Below, piece after piece: positions 1-4,809 of a stretch of DNA of 7,119 nucleotides. Numbering within the stretch: position 1 is the first letter of the stretch; each line of letters opens with the position of its first letter. This DNA comes from Candidatus Melainabacteria bacterium GWA2_34_9. GTDB taxonomy: Bacteria; Cyanobacteriota; Vampirovibrionia; Gastranaerophilales; UBA9971. A program made the translations under genes and the position numbers. The stretch lies in assembly GCA_001784535.1 (NCBI GenBank), contig MFRJ01000047.1, positions 1-7,119 of the forward strand. The letters run 5' to 3'. The notes under the pieces were generated by a model that saw only the letters and a program-made list of their open reading frames with translations, made no database searches and had not been told where the DNA came from.

Positions 1-80
1 AGCGATTTAAAAAATTAATCTTAAGATAAATTAAGATAAGCTCATTTATTATTAAAGTTTCGTTGATTTTATTCGATAAT

Positions 81-103
81 AAAAAAAGAGGGCATAAGCC
101 CTC
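81..103 (-). terminator. Intrinsic terminator of the 45-aa small gene
   Basis: A perfect 6-bp GC-rich stem (GAGGGC/GCCCTC, 88-93 with 98-103) has a 4-nt loop. On the minus strand it is followed at once by seven T (81-87). On the plus strand the hairpin is followed by a mixed A-rich stretch, so it works only leftward. It lies about 30 bp past the stop codon of the small gene at 135-272, which supports that gene being a real, separately terminated unit. Confidence 0.85.
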
Positions 104-134
104 ATAAAACAAAAATATAATTTTAGCATAAAGG

Positions 135-272
135 TTATTTTTTTCCTTTTGCTTGAGACAAAACGCTTCCAGCTAATTTTTTTGCGACATTACTGGAGGC
201 GTTACTTTTTAGCACTTTTGATGCTAATGATGCAAGTTGATTACTTGATTCTTTTTTATTGCTATTGCTCAT
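135..272 (-). CDS. Small basic Ala/Ser/Lys-rich protein, 45 aa, function unknown
   Basis: This reading frame encodes 45 residues, starting MSNSNKKESSNQLASLASKV and ending in AKGKK. It is too short for usual length cut-offs but well supported. An AAAGGAG Shine-Dalgarno (279-285) sits 6 nt before the ATG, and a strong intrinsic terminator (81-103) follows the stop. The protein has no signal peptide or membrane segment. It is rich in Ser, Ala, Lys and Asn, with a basic tail. Two short stretches resemble each other: LASKVLKS (approximate residues 16-23) and LAGSVLSQ (33-40). From memory, many bacteria carry very small proteins with the pattern ASKVL...S...AGSALSQ followed by a lysine-rich end, always of unknown function. 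This one appears to belong to that group, but no search was run. A DNA-, RNA- or protein-binding role would be a guess. The gene points away from the glycosyltransferase and shares no operon with a visible neighbour; what lies further left is outside the window. Confidence 0.8.
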   Translation of the reverse strand: MSNSNKKESSNQLASLASKVLKSNASSNVAKKLAGSVLSQAKGKK

Positions 273-341
273 ATTAATCTCCTTTCTTTTTTGTACCTAG
301 TAGCCGACCAATCTACCTTCAAGAGGTTGCTTGTAACGTAA

Positions 342-377
342 AAAAGAGTTAAAAAGACTAAGCTTTTTAACTCTTTT
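342..377 (-). promoter_or_regulatory. Perfect 15-bp hairpin in the upstream region of the small gene, possible attenuator or terminator
   Basis: Bases 342-356 pair perfectly with 363-377 around a 6-nt loop. On the minus strand the stem runs into six T (340-345), the form of a Rho-independent terminator, although the stem itself is AT-rich. It ends 69 bp before the ATG at 272. A TATAAT match on the minus strand (393-398), with no good -35 box, could start a transcript just upstream of the hairpin. In that case the hairpin would sit at the very 5' end of the mRNA as an attenuator or stabiliser. Otherwise it would end a transcript coming from further right. The sequence does not decide between these. 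Confidence 0.5.
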
Positions 378-529
378 AGGTAAAAATTTCTTATTATATT
401 TATTAAATTTTTCTTTTTTTGTATCTTATATATTCCCATATCTCTCTCTTTTCTGGACAAAAGTTAGATTTCTATTTTACGATGTCGAATAAATTGTGTA
501 ACAAATTTTCTATTAAATTTTATAATCAA

Positions 530-559
530 TTGACAAAAACAACCGGATTTACGTAATAT
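530..559 (+). promoter_or_regulatory. Sigma-70-type promoter upstream of the glycosyltransferase
   Basis: A perfect TTGACA -35 box (530-535) and a TAATAT -10 box (554-559) are separated by 18 bp. This is the best promoter match in the left spacer. Transcription would begin near 566 and run rightward, giving a leader of about 230 nt before the glycosyltransferase ATG at 798. In such an AT-rich stretch a -10 match is cheap, but a perfect -35 at acceptable spacing is less so. Confidence 0.55.
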
Positions 560-591
560 TTTTGTATTGTAAAAATTTAAAGCCAACATTA

Positions 592-645
592 ATACCCTTT
601 TGGAGTTATAATAAACCTTATTATTATTATACCCCAAGAGGGTAT
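592..645 (+). promoter_or_regulatory. Long imperfect hairpin in the presumed 5' leader of the glycosyltransferase
   Basis: Bases 592-605 pair with 632-645 over 14 positions. There are 12 Watson-Crick pairs, one G-U wobble if transcribed on the plus strand (599 with 638), and one mismatch (604 with 633). AT pairs can extend the stem inward toward a loop near 615-617. No T run follows on either strand, so it is not an ordinary terminator. It lies about 26 bp after the expected start of the 530-559 promoter and could be a leader RNA structure, a protein-binding inverted repeat or part of a small RNA. Confidence 0.4.
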
Positions 646-797
646 GTATTTCAAGTGCATGAAAAAACATGATTGGTAATAATTTCAACTCTTTTATATG
701 TCAATAACCTATATCAGCTTGTGTATTATACTGTTCATATCGTCAAAAACTCCTACCGGTACTAAATATTACTTATGTTTACAATAACAAATAATTA

Positions 798-2066
798 ATG
801 AAAAAAACTAATTCAAATAAAATCCTTTTTATCTCAAGAACGATGCCCTTTCCTGTAATGGGAGGGGATTTAATTGTTCTCGAAAACATAATGAAAGCTT
901 TGTTTGAATCAGAATTTGAAGCGGATTTGCTGTGTTTTACCAGATCAAACAAGGATGTTTCAAAGATTAACAACGTAAAAGAAAAATTAGGTTTTAAAAA
1001 CGTTTTTTATTCTCAAATTGAGCCGAAAATTAATTTAAGATGCGCTTTTGAGTGGGCTTTCAGGAAAAAACCATATATTTTTAACCGTTTTTATTCAAAA
1101 AAGTTTTCAAAAAAGCTTTTGGAACTTGTTAAAACGGGAGAATATTCAATTCTTGTCTTTGAACATGCCTTTATGTATGTAAATTTGCTTTTTAATCCTG
1201 TTTTAAAAGAAGAAATCAGAGAAAGAAATATTAAAACAGTTATAAATGCGCATGTCCTGGAAAGTTTTGTGTTTGATCAGGCTCATAACTTAAATACTTT
1301 ATCGCTCGCCCCCTTTCCCTTTGATGCCCCATTTAGGATTTGGAAATTTTTTATCAAAAAAGAACTTAACTTTCTCAAAAAAATCGAATTCCATTGCATA
1401 AAAGATGCTGATAAAACTATATTTTTAGGACAGGAAGATCTTAAAAGAACGGAAAATATTCTTCCTGAGAAAAGTAAAAGATTTCATCTCCTTGAAATAA
1501 GTCCTTTTATAAACAACTATCCTTATTCAGAACCTGAATTTGAAGAAAAAAACTCAATTTATTTCCTTGGAACTTTCTCCTGGGTTCAAAATCACGATGC
1601 TGTAATGTATTTTGTCAAAGAAATCTTTCCTTTAATCTTGCAGAAAAATCCCCAAATAAAGTTTTATCTGGTGGGTATGAACGCAGGAAAAGATATAAAA
1701 AACCTTCATTGTGGTAAAAACATATTTTTTGTAGGAGAAAAAGAGGATATATTTGAGGAAATAAAAAAATATTCCGTTCTTGTTGTTCCTTTGAGGCTAA
1801 AAGGTGGAACAAGAATTAAAATTCTTGAATCCATAGCATGGGGAAAAGCAATTATAAGCACTTCGTCCGGCATGGAAGGATTCAATACATACGGAGAATG
1901 CCCTGTTTTAATTGCGGATAATGCGGAAATTTTTACTCAAAAAGTTTTAGAGCTTGTTTCAGATGATTCTTTAAGGATAAAAATCAAGGAAAATGCGAGA
2001 AGTTTTGCGCAAAGGCATTATTTTTTTGAAAAGTTTAAGGAATCAGTATTAAAGATTTTTCTATAG
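798..2066 (+). CDS. Glycosyltransferase, GT4 (glycosyl transferases group 1) type, GT-B fold
   Basis: The product (422 aa) most likely transfers a sugar from a nucleotide-sugar donor to an envelope glycan or lipid; donor and acceptor cannot be read from sequence. The N-terminal acceptor domain opens with a hydrophobic strand and the Gly-rich loop typical of GT4 enzymes (KILFISRTMPFPVMGGD, residues 8-24). The C-terminal donor domain begins near residue 253 with SIYFLGTFSWVQNHDAVMYF, continues through YLVGMNAG (290-297), and holds the nucleotide-binding stretch GGTRIKILESIAWG (336-349) and GMEGF (358-362). In the usual EX7E motif the second Glu is E344, while the first position is Gly (G336). 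This matches the known GGTRLKILE subtype, so it does not by itself mean loss of activity. There is no signal peptide or membrane span. An in-frame stop lies just upstream (792-794), so the ATG at 798 is the first possible start, but no Shine-Dalgarno precedes it. The next gene follows after 40 bp. Confidence 0.88.
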   Translation: MKKTNSNKILFISRTMPFPVMGGDLIVLENIMKALFESEFEADLLCFTRSNKDVSKINNVKEKLGFKNVFYSQIEPKINLRCAFEWAFRKKPYIFNRFYSKKFSKKLLELVKTGEYSILVFEHAFMYVNLLFNPVLKEEIRERNIKTVINAHVLESFVFDQAHNLNTLSLAPFPFDAPFRIWKFFIKKELNFLKKIEFHCIKDADKTIFLGQEDLKRTENILPEKSKRFHLLEISPFINNYPYSEPEFEEKNSIYFLGTFSWVQNHDAVMYFVKEIFPLILQKNPQIKFYLVGMNAGKDIKNLHCGKNIFFVGEKEDIFEEIKKYSVLVVPLRLKGGTRIKILESIAWGKAIISTSSGMEGFNTYGECPVLIADNAEIFTQKVLELVSDDSLRIKIKENARSFAQRHYFFEKFKESVLKIFL

Positions 2067-2078
2067 TCATGCTTGTTT

Positions 2079-2084
2079 TATAAT
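2079..2084 (+). promoter_or_regulatory. Possible -10 box before the membrane protein gene
   Basis: A perfect TATAAT lies in the 40-bp gap between the glycosyltransferase and the next gene. Its start point would be near 2091, just ahead of the AAGGGAGG ribosome binding site (2094-2101). No good -35 box lies 16-18 bp upstream (only T-rich sequence), so this may be a weak internal promoter or chance in AT-rich DNA. Confidence 0.3.
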
Positions 2085-2106
2085 TTAAAAAACAAGGGAG
2101 GTTTTT

Positions 2107-2457
2107 ATGAAAAAAGTTTGTCTTATTCTTGGAATATTAATTCTTGCAGATATTTGTTATTTTTCTTTTGTAAATCATGGGCAGTCTTTAACACTTAATT
2201 ATAAGCCTGTGATTAAGGCATTTTCCGTTCCTTCGGGATGGTTTTATTTGGCTATGGGATTATACGGCATTTTAGGCGGATTTTTACTTACTTATTCCAA
2301 AAACCTTGAACTTCAAGAAAAAATTAAAAAATTATCAAGGAACTTTGAAAAATCTTCCATAGTGTCAGAAGAAAGCTCTGACAAAGTAAAAGCGCTTGAA
2401 GCAAAAATTCAAACACTTGAAACTGCTCTAAAAGAAGCTTTGAATAAAAACAGATAG
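2107..2457 (+). CDS. Small membrane protein with coiled-coil tail, LapA/DUF1049-like
   Basis: This 116-aa protein has two predicted membrane helices: residues about 3-21 (VCLILGILILADICYFS) and about 44-63 (GWFYLAMGLYGILGGFLLTY). Between them lies a short loop with NHGQSLTLN (23-31). After the second helix comes a charged, heptad-like cytoplasmic tail (66-114) that looks like a coiled coil. This layout matches the LapA-domain (DUF1049) family of small inner-membrane proteins, in which E. coli LapA acts with LapB in lipopolysaccharide control. The match here rests on topology and spacing, not on strong residue identity. The start is well set by AAGGGAGG (2094-2101) with 5 nt to the ATG. It probably shares a transcript with the glycosyltransferase, which fits an envelope role but does not prove one. 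No lapB-like gene is present in the window. Confidence 0.7.
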   Translation: MKKVCLILGILILADICYFSFVNHGQSLTLNYKPVIKAFSVPSGWFYLAMGLYGILGGFLLTYSKNLELQEKIKKLSRNFEKSSIVSEESSDKVKALEAKIQTLETALKEALNKNR

Positions 2458-2484
2458 TATTATAAAATATAGTTGTATAATATC

Positions 2485-2489
2485 GAGGA
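2485..2489 (+). promoter_or_regulatory. Ribosome binding site that fixes the start of the 127-aa gene
   Basis: GAGGA at 2485-2489 stands 7 nt before the ATG at 2497. The longer frame opens with a TTG at 2473, which has no such site and would put this GAGGA inside the coding sequence. The ATG at 2497 is therefore preferred. Confidence 0.75.
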
Positions 2490-2496
2490 AATCAGC

Positions 2497-2880
2497 ATGG
2501 CAAAGGCAATTAATTGGTCCAAAGAATTTTATGATGAAGTTGTTTCAGAAGATATGGAATCTGCAAGAATAGCAATAAGACCGGGCAGTATTTATTATGA
2601 CAACATTTATTACAGCCCTAATGAAGTTGTTGATATTAGGGTTGACCATAAGGTTGTCAGAAAAGCTGTTATATTGGGAAACCTAAAACTTATGAAAATT
2701 AAAGAAATTTCTGATGAAACTTTAACAAAATACAAAAAAAGCATGTCAAATAAGAATGATTTGATAAATTTTCTTTCAAAAAATTATAATCAACACATAA
2801 ATGAAGATAACGAAGTAACTTTAATAACTTATAGAAATCTTGAAATGGCGCTTCCTGACGACGATGATCCCCACATGTAA
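2497..2880 (+). CDS. Conserved protein of unknown function, 127 aa, possible PUA/ASCH-like fold
   Basis: Starting at the ATG set by the GAGGA site, the product begins MAKAINWSKEFYDEVV and is 127 aa long. The central part (residues about 29-72) has Gly-Tyr-rich strands followed by VVDIRVDHKVVRKAVILGNL (44-63) and LKLMKIKEIS. An entry phrase on a gate-like loop followed by a strand pair and 'KLMKI' resembles the beta-barrel of ASCH/PUA-like RNA-binding domains. This is a pattern impression, not an established match. From memory, cyanobacteria carry hypothetical proteins of similar length with the same phrases (EVVDIRV, RKA, a following NFL..NYN stretch). The C-terminus ends in an acidic run of four Asp. 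There is no signal peptide or membrane helix, so it is probably cytoplasmic. It lies 39 bp after the LapA-like gene and is likely co-transcribed with it. Confidence 0.8.
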   Translation: MAKAINWSKEFYDEVVSEDMESARIAIRPGSIYYDNIYYSPNEVVDIRVDHKVVRKAVILGNLKLMKIKEISDETLTKYKKSMSNKNDLINFLSKNYNQHINEDNEVTLITYRNLEMALPDDDDPHM

Positions 2881-2948
2881 AAATTATTTTAAGTTTTGTA
2901 AAGATTATTCTCTCCAGCTATGAAGTTTTTGTTATCACGAGTTTTATA

Positions 2949-2978
2949 TAAACAGATAAAATAAAACGAATTTATAAT
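2949..2978 (+). promoter_or_regulatory. Probable promoter of the 107-aa gene
   Basis: TATAAT (2973-2978) is preceded by TAAACA (2949-2954, 4 of 6 matches to TTGACA) with an 18-bp spacer. It lies in the 131-bp gap after the 127-aa gene, and the start point would be near 2985, about 27 nt before the ATG at 3012. No terminator is seen between the genes, so readthrough from upstream is also possible. Confidence 0.4.
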
Positions 2979-3011
2979 GTGAGGGAAGTAAAGAATAAAC
3001 GGGTCTAGAAA

Positions 3012-3335
3012 ATGAAAAGTATGAAAAATTTAAAATTCACTAATGAATTAAAAGGTATTGGTCCAAAATTAAAATGGTTTTTGTTCACGCAAATGCAGGA
3101 TTTGAAGTTAACGTCAGATTATATTAATTTTATTTGTCCTGATGCTAATCGAGAAATGTCTAATCCGATTGAAAATTTGGAAAAAATGGTGCGTCAATCT
3201 CTTATTAGAGAATTTTCTCCGGAAATTCAAAATCTAAAGTCCTTTGATCTTCTTGTGGCTACTGTTATGCACAATATTCAGGTCAAATCACTTCAGGGTG
3301 ATGCGGTAACAGAAGAAGAACTTGAATTAGACTGA
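3012..3335 (+). CDS. Hypothetical protein, 107 aa
   Basis: I do not recognise this protein. It is soluble in appearance, mostly helical by composition, with no signal peptide, membrane span or known motif. The N-terminal third contains ELKGIGPKLKWFLFTQMQDL (residues 13-32). The middle holds a lone Cys-Pro-Asp (42-44), and the C-terminus is acidic (EEELELD). GIGPKL is faintly like the glycine turn of helix-hairpin-helix segments, but the surroundings do not support a DNA-binding call. An in-frame stop at 3006-3008 fixes the upstream limit; the start may be the ATG at 3012 or the one at 3021, since no strong Shine-Dalgarno precedes either. The frame is open for 107 codons and is closed 26 bp later by a clear terminator, which supports a real gene. 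Confidence 0.65.
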   Translation: MKSMKNLKFTNELKGIGPKLKWFLFTQMQDLKLTSDYINFICPDANREMSNPIENLEKMVRQSLIREFSPEIQNLKSFDLLVATVMHNIQVKSLQGDAVTEEELELD

Positions 3336-3361
3336 GTTTTAACATTTAAAAAATGATTTAT

Positions 3362-3393
3362 AAAAAGACGGTAATAATTATTGCCGTCTTTTT
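3362..3393 (+). terminator. Intrinsic terminator after the 107-aa gene
   Basis: A 10-bp perfect stem AAAAAGACGG/CCGTCTTTTT (3362-3371 with 3384-3393) is extended by a wobble and three AT pairs around an AATT loop (3376-3379). The right arm ends in five T. It starts 26 bp past the stop codon of the 107-aa gene. The A/T arms are symmetric, so it could also work leftward, but no minus-strand gene ends here. Confidence 0.85.
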
Positions 3394-3436
3394 ACTATCA
3401 CAAAAAGCTATTAATCTTTTCCAAAATTTCATTTTT

Positions 3437-3464
3437 TTGCTAAATTGTTAGTAGAAGATAAATT
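3437..3464 (+). promoter_or_regulatory. Possible promoter of the acyltransferase gene
   Basis: TTGCTA (3437-3442, 4 of 6) and TAAATT (3459-3464, 4 of 6) have a 16-bp spacer. The match is modest, but a promoter is needed here because a strong terminator closes the upstream unit and the gene starts at 3485. Confidence 0.35.
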
Positions 3465-3484
3465 AATAAGGATTTTAAGAAAAA

Positions 3485-4171
3485 ATGGCAAGTAAATTTG
3501 CAAAGGTAAAACCGGAAAATTACAATATATTTAAAAAAATATTTCAGTATTTCGTAATTTATTTCATAAGTTATCCTTTTTTTAAATTTTTTTTCAGAGT
3601 AGAAATTCATGGCAGGGAAAATGTTCCCTATGATGGTGCATATATAGTTGCATCTAATCACTCTTCTTATTTTGATCCTTTTATCGTATGTTTGGCAACA
3701 AAAAGGTCTGTAGCTTTTATGGCAAAAGAAGAATTATTTCATGTGCCGGTTCTTTCTCCGCTTATACAGGAATTAGGTGCTTTTGCCGTCAATAGGGACA
3801 AGCTTGAAATCGCCACAATTAAATCAGCAAAAGATATTTTATCCAAAACAAAATGGCTTTTAGGTATTTTTCCTGAAGGCACAAGAGTAAAAGTCAAAAA
3901 AGTCGGCAAAATTAATACAGGTTTTGGTTATCTGGCAAAAGCCACAAAAACCAAAATTCTTCCTGTTGGAATAGATTTCAGACGTCCACACTGTCCATTT
4001 TTTGGAAAACTTGTCGTCAGAATAGGTGAGTTGATAGAAGTTTCTGACAATCCTGAAGAAGTTCTTGACAAGTGGGGACAATCAATTTCTGAGCTTACAG
4101 GGTTTGAATACGACAAAGAATATTCAACAACAACAGAGTCAAAATCGGAAACAAACTCTACGCCTGTTTAA
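3485..4171 (+). CDS. plsC: 1-acyl-sn-glycerol-3-phosphate acyltransferase (PlsC/LPLAT family)
   Basis: The enzyme is expected to add the second acyl chain to lysophosphatidic acid, giving phosphatidic acid, at the inner face of the cytoplasmic membrane. The 228-aa product shows the LPLAT blocks in order: a hydrophobic, Phe/Tyr-rich N-terminal membrane segment (about 18-37); the catalytic HX4D motif NHSSYFD (H59, D64); block II with GAFAVNRD (98-105, R104); and block III FPEGTR (129-134), which binds the glycerol phosphate. Block IV is the LPVGIDF stretch (159-165). The length is usual for the family. The last ~18 residues are a polar Ser/Thr/Glu tail with no known role. The start at 3485 has AAGGA (3468-3472) 12 nt upstream, which is rather far. 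Close LPLAT relatives act on other acyl acceptors, so exact substrate is inferred. The stop codon overlaps that of the convergent EF-hand gene. Confidence 0.9.
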   Translation: MASKFAKVKPENYNIFKKIFQYFVIYFISYPFFKFFFRVEIHGRENVPYDGAYIVASNHSSYFDPFIVCLATKRSVAFMAKEELFHVPVLSPLIQELGAFAVNRDKLEIATIKSAKDILSKTKWLLGIFPEGTRVKVKKVGKINTGFGYLAKATKTKILPVGIDFRRPHCPFFGKLVVRIGELIEVSDNPEEVLDKWGQSISELTGFEYDKEYSTTTESKSETNSTPV

Positions 4172-4734
4172 TATTCTGTAGTTGAAGTTTTGCTTGCAGT
4201 TGTTGAGGCTGCAGCTGATGCAACAGCTGTATTTGTGCTGTCTTCAGCATAAAACACTGATATGTTAGATGCTTTAAATTCACTAAATTCTTTTTTCTTG
4301 TCTTCAACTTCTTTTTTAAATTTATAAGCGTTTATTTCTGTCTCAGAAACATGCCCATCATGATTTGTATCTATTTTGTTAAAATTTTGTACTACTTCAT
4401 CAAGAAGTTTTTTAGAATCATTTATTGAAAGACCGACCTGACCTGATAAAGCTTGTAGCTGATCAAGAGTTAATCCTTGTTTATCGATGGAATTTAACAG
4501 CGTAGTGATTTCTTCTTTTGAAATAACCTGATTTTTATCGGTGTCAACGTTGCTAAAATTAAGTTTTAACAGGTCTGAAAAAGGCAAATCAGATATTGCA
4601 ATCTGGTTTTGATTTGCAAAATCTTCAAGTGAAACCCCGTTAAGATCTGTCTTATTCAGCGCATCATAAACTTTTTGCAAACTGAATTTTGTATTTAAAA
4701 GCAATTGGTTTGTATTATATTTATCCTGATACAT
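4168..4734 (-). CDS. EF-hand calcium-binding protein, 188 aa
   Basis: Two canonical EF-hand loops are visible. The first is DTDKNQVISKEE (residues 64-75; ligands D64, D66, N68, S72, E75). The second is DTNHDGHVSETE (122-133; D122, N124, D126, S130, E133). Degenerate loop-like pieces lie at about 30-40 (DLNGVSLEDFA) and 84-95 (DKQGLTLDQLQA), so the protein may derive from four EF-hand units with two still able to bind calcium. The region near 138-155 is a charged helix, and the last ~25 residues are low-complexity Ala/Ser/Thr. No signal peptide or membrane span is seen, so the product is probably cytoplasmic unless exported by another route. The start is supported by GGAG (4743-4746, minus) 8 nt before the ATG. 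It follows proS by 75 bp and converges on plsC with a 4-bp overlap. Whether it buffers calcium, signals or has a structural job cannot be told. Confidence 0.85.
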   Translation of the reverse strand: MYQDKYNTNQLLLNTKFSLQKVYDALNKTDLNGVSLEDFANQNQIAISDLPFSDLLKLNFSNVDTDKNQVISKEEITTLLNSIDKQGLTLDQLQALSGQVGLSINDSKKLLDEVVQNFNKIDTNHDGHVSETEINAYKFKKEVEDKKKEFSEFKASNISVFYAEDSTNTAVASAAASTTASKTSTTEY

Positions 4735-4764
4735 GGCAAATTCTCCGCTTTGGTTACAAAGCTA

Positions 4765-4770
4765 ATTATA
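4765..4770 (-). promoter_or_regulatory. Possible -10 box for the EF-hand gene
   Basis: A perfect TATAAT on the minus strand lies 30 bp before the ATG at 4734, in the 75-bp gap after proS. No good -35 box lies upstream. It may give the EF-hand gene its own transcript in addition to readthrough from proS, because no convincing terminator follows the proS stop codon. Confidence 0.35.
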
Positions 4771-4809
4771 ATTATGTTTTAAAAAAAATCACCATGTATT
4801 TGAGTTATT

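Larger units (their letters stand above)
273..797. other. Divergent intergenic region, 525 bp, with two hairpins and promoter signals
   Basis: No convincing gene lies between the small minus-strand gene and the glycosyltransferase. The open frames here (269-460 and 464-688, minus) use TTG starts without ribosome binding sites and resemble nothing known. The stretch is very AT-rich, except for a patch at about 300-340 with higher GC. It contains a 15-bp perfect hairpin (342-377), a sigma-70-like promoter (530-559, plus) and a long imperfect hairpin (592-645). It probably holds the control regions of both flanking genes, and possibly a small RNA that cannot be recognised by eye. Confidence 0.6.

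Noticed and set aside
269..460. Minus-strand frame of 63 aa whose TGA overlaps the ATG of the 45-aa gene (ATGA), suggesting translational coupling
   Set aside because: It starts at TTG without a ribosome binding site, runs through the perfect hairpin at 342-377 and through the ribosome binding site of the small gene, and has a composition dictated by AT-rich DNA. The ATGA overlap is best seen as chance.
464..688. Minus-strand frame of 74 aa
   Set aside because: It has a TTG start, no ribosome binding site and no recognisable motif, and it contains the 592-645 inverted repeat.
2476..2481. TATAAT before the 127-aa gene as a promoter
   Set aside because: It has no -35 box, and a start point near 2488 would remove the ribosome binding site from the mRNA.
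2473..2496. Eight-codon N-terminal extension of the 127-aa gene from TTG
   Set aside because: The GAGGA at 2485-2489 is ideally placed for the ATG at 2497, and the TTG has no ribosome binding site of its own.
4200..4240. CAGCTG...CAGCTG inverted repeat as terminator for plsC
   Set aside because: It is not followed by a T run, and it lies in the Ala/Ser/Thr-rich coding tail of the EF-hand gene, where GCT/GCA repeats explain it.
4781..4800. T8 run on the minus strand after proS as an intrinsic terminator
   Set aside because: No stable stem precedes it; only a few scattered AT pairs can form.
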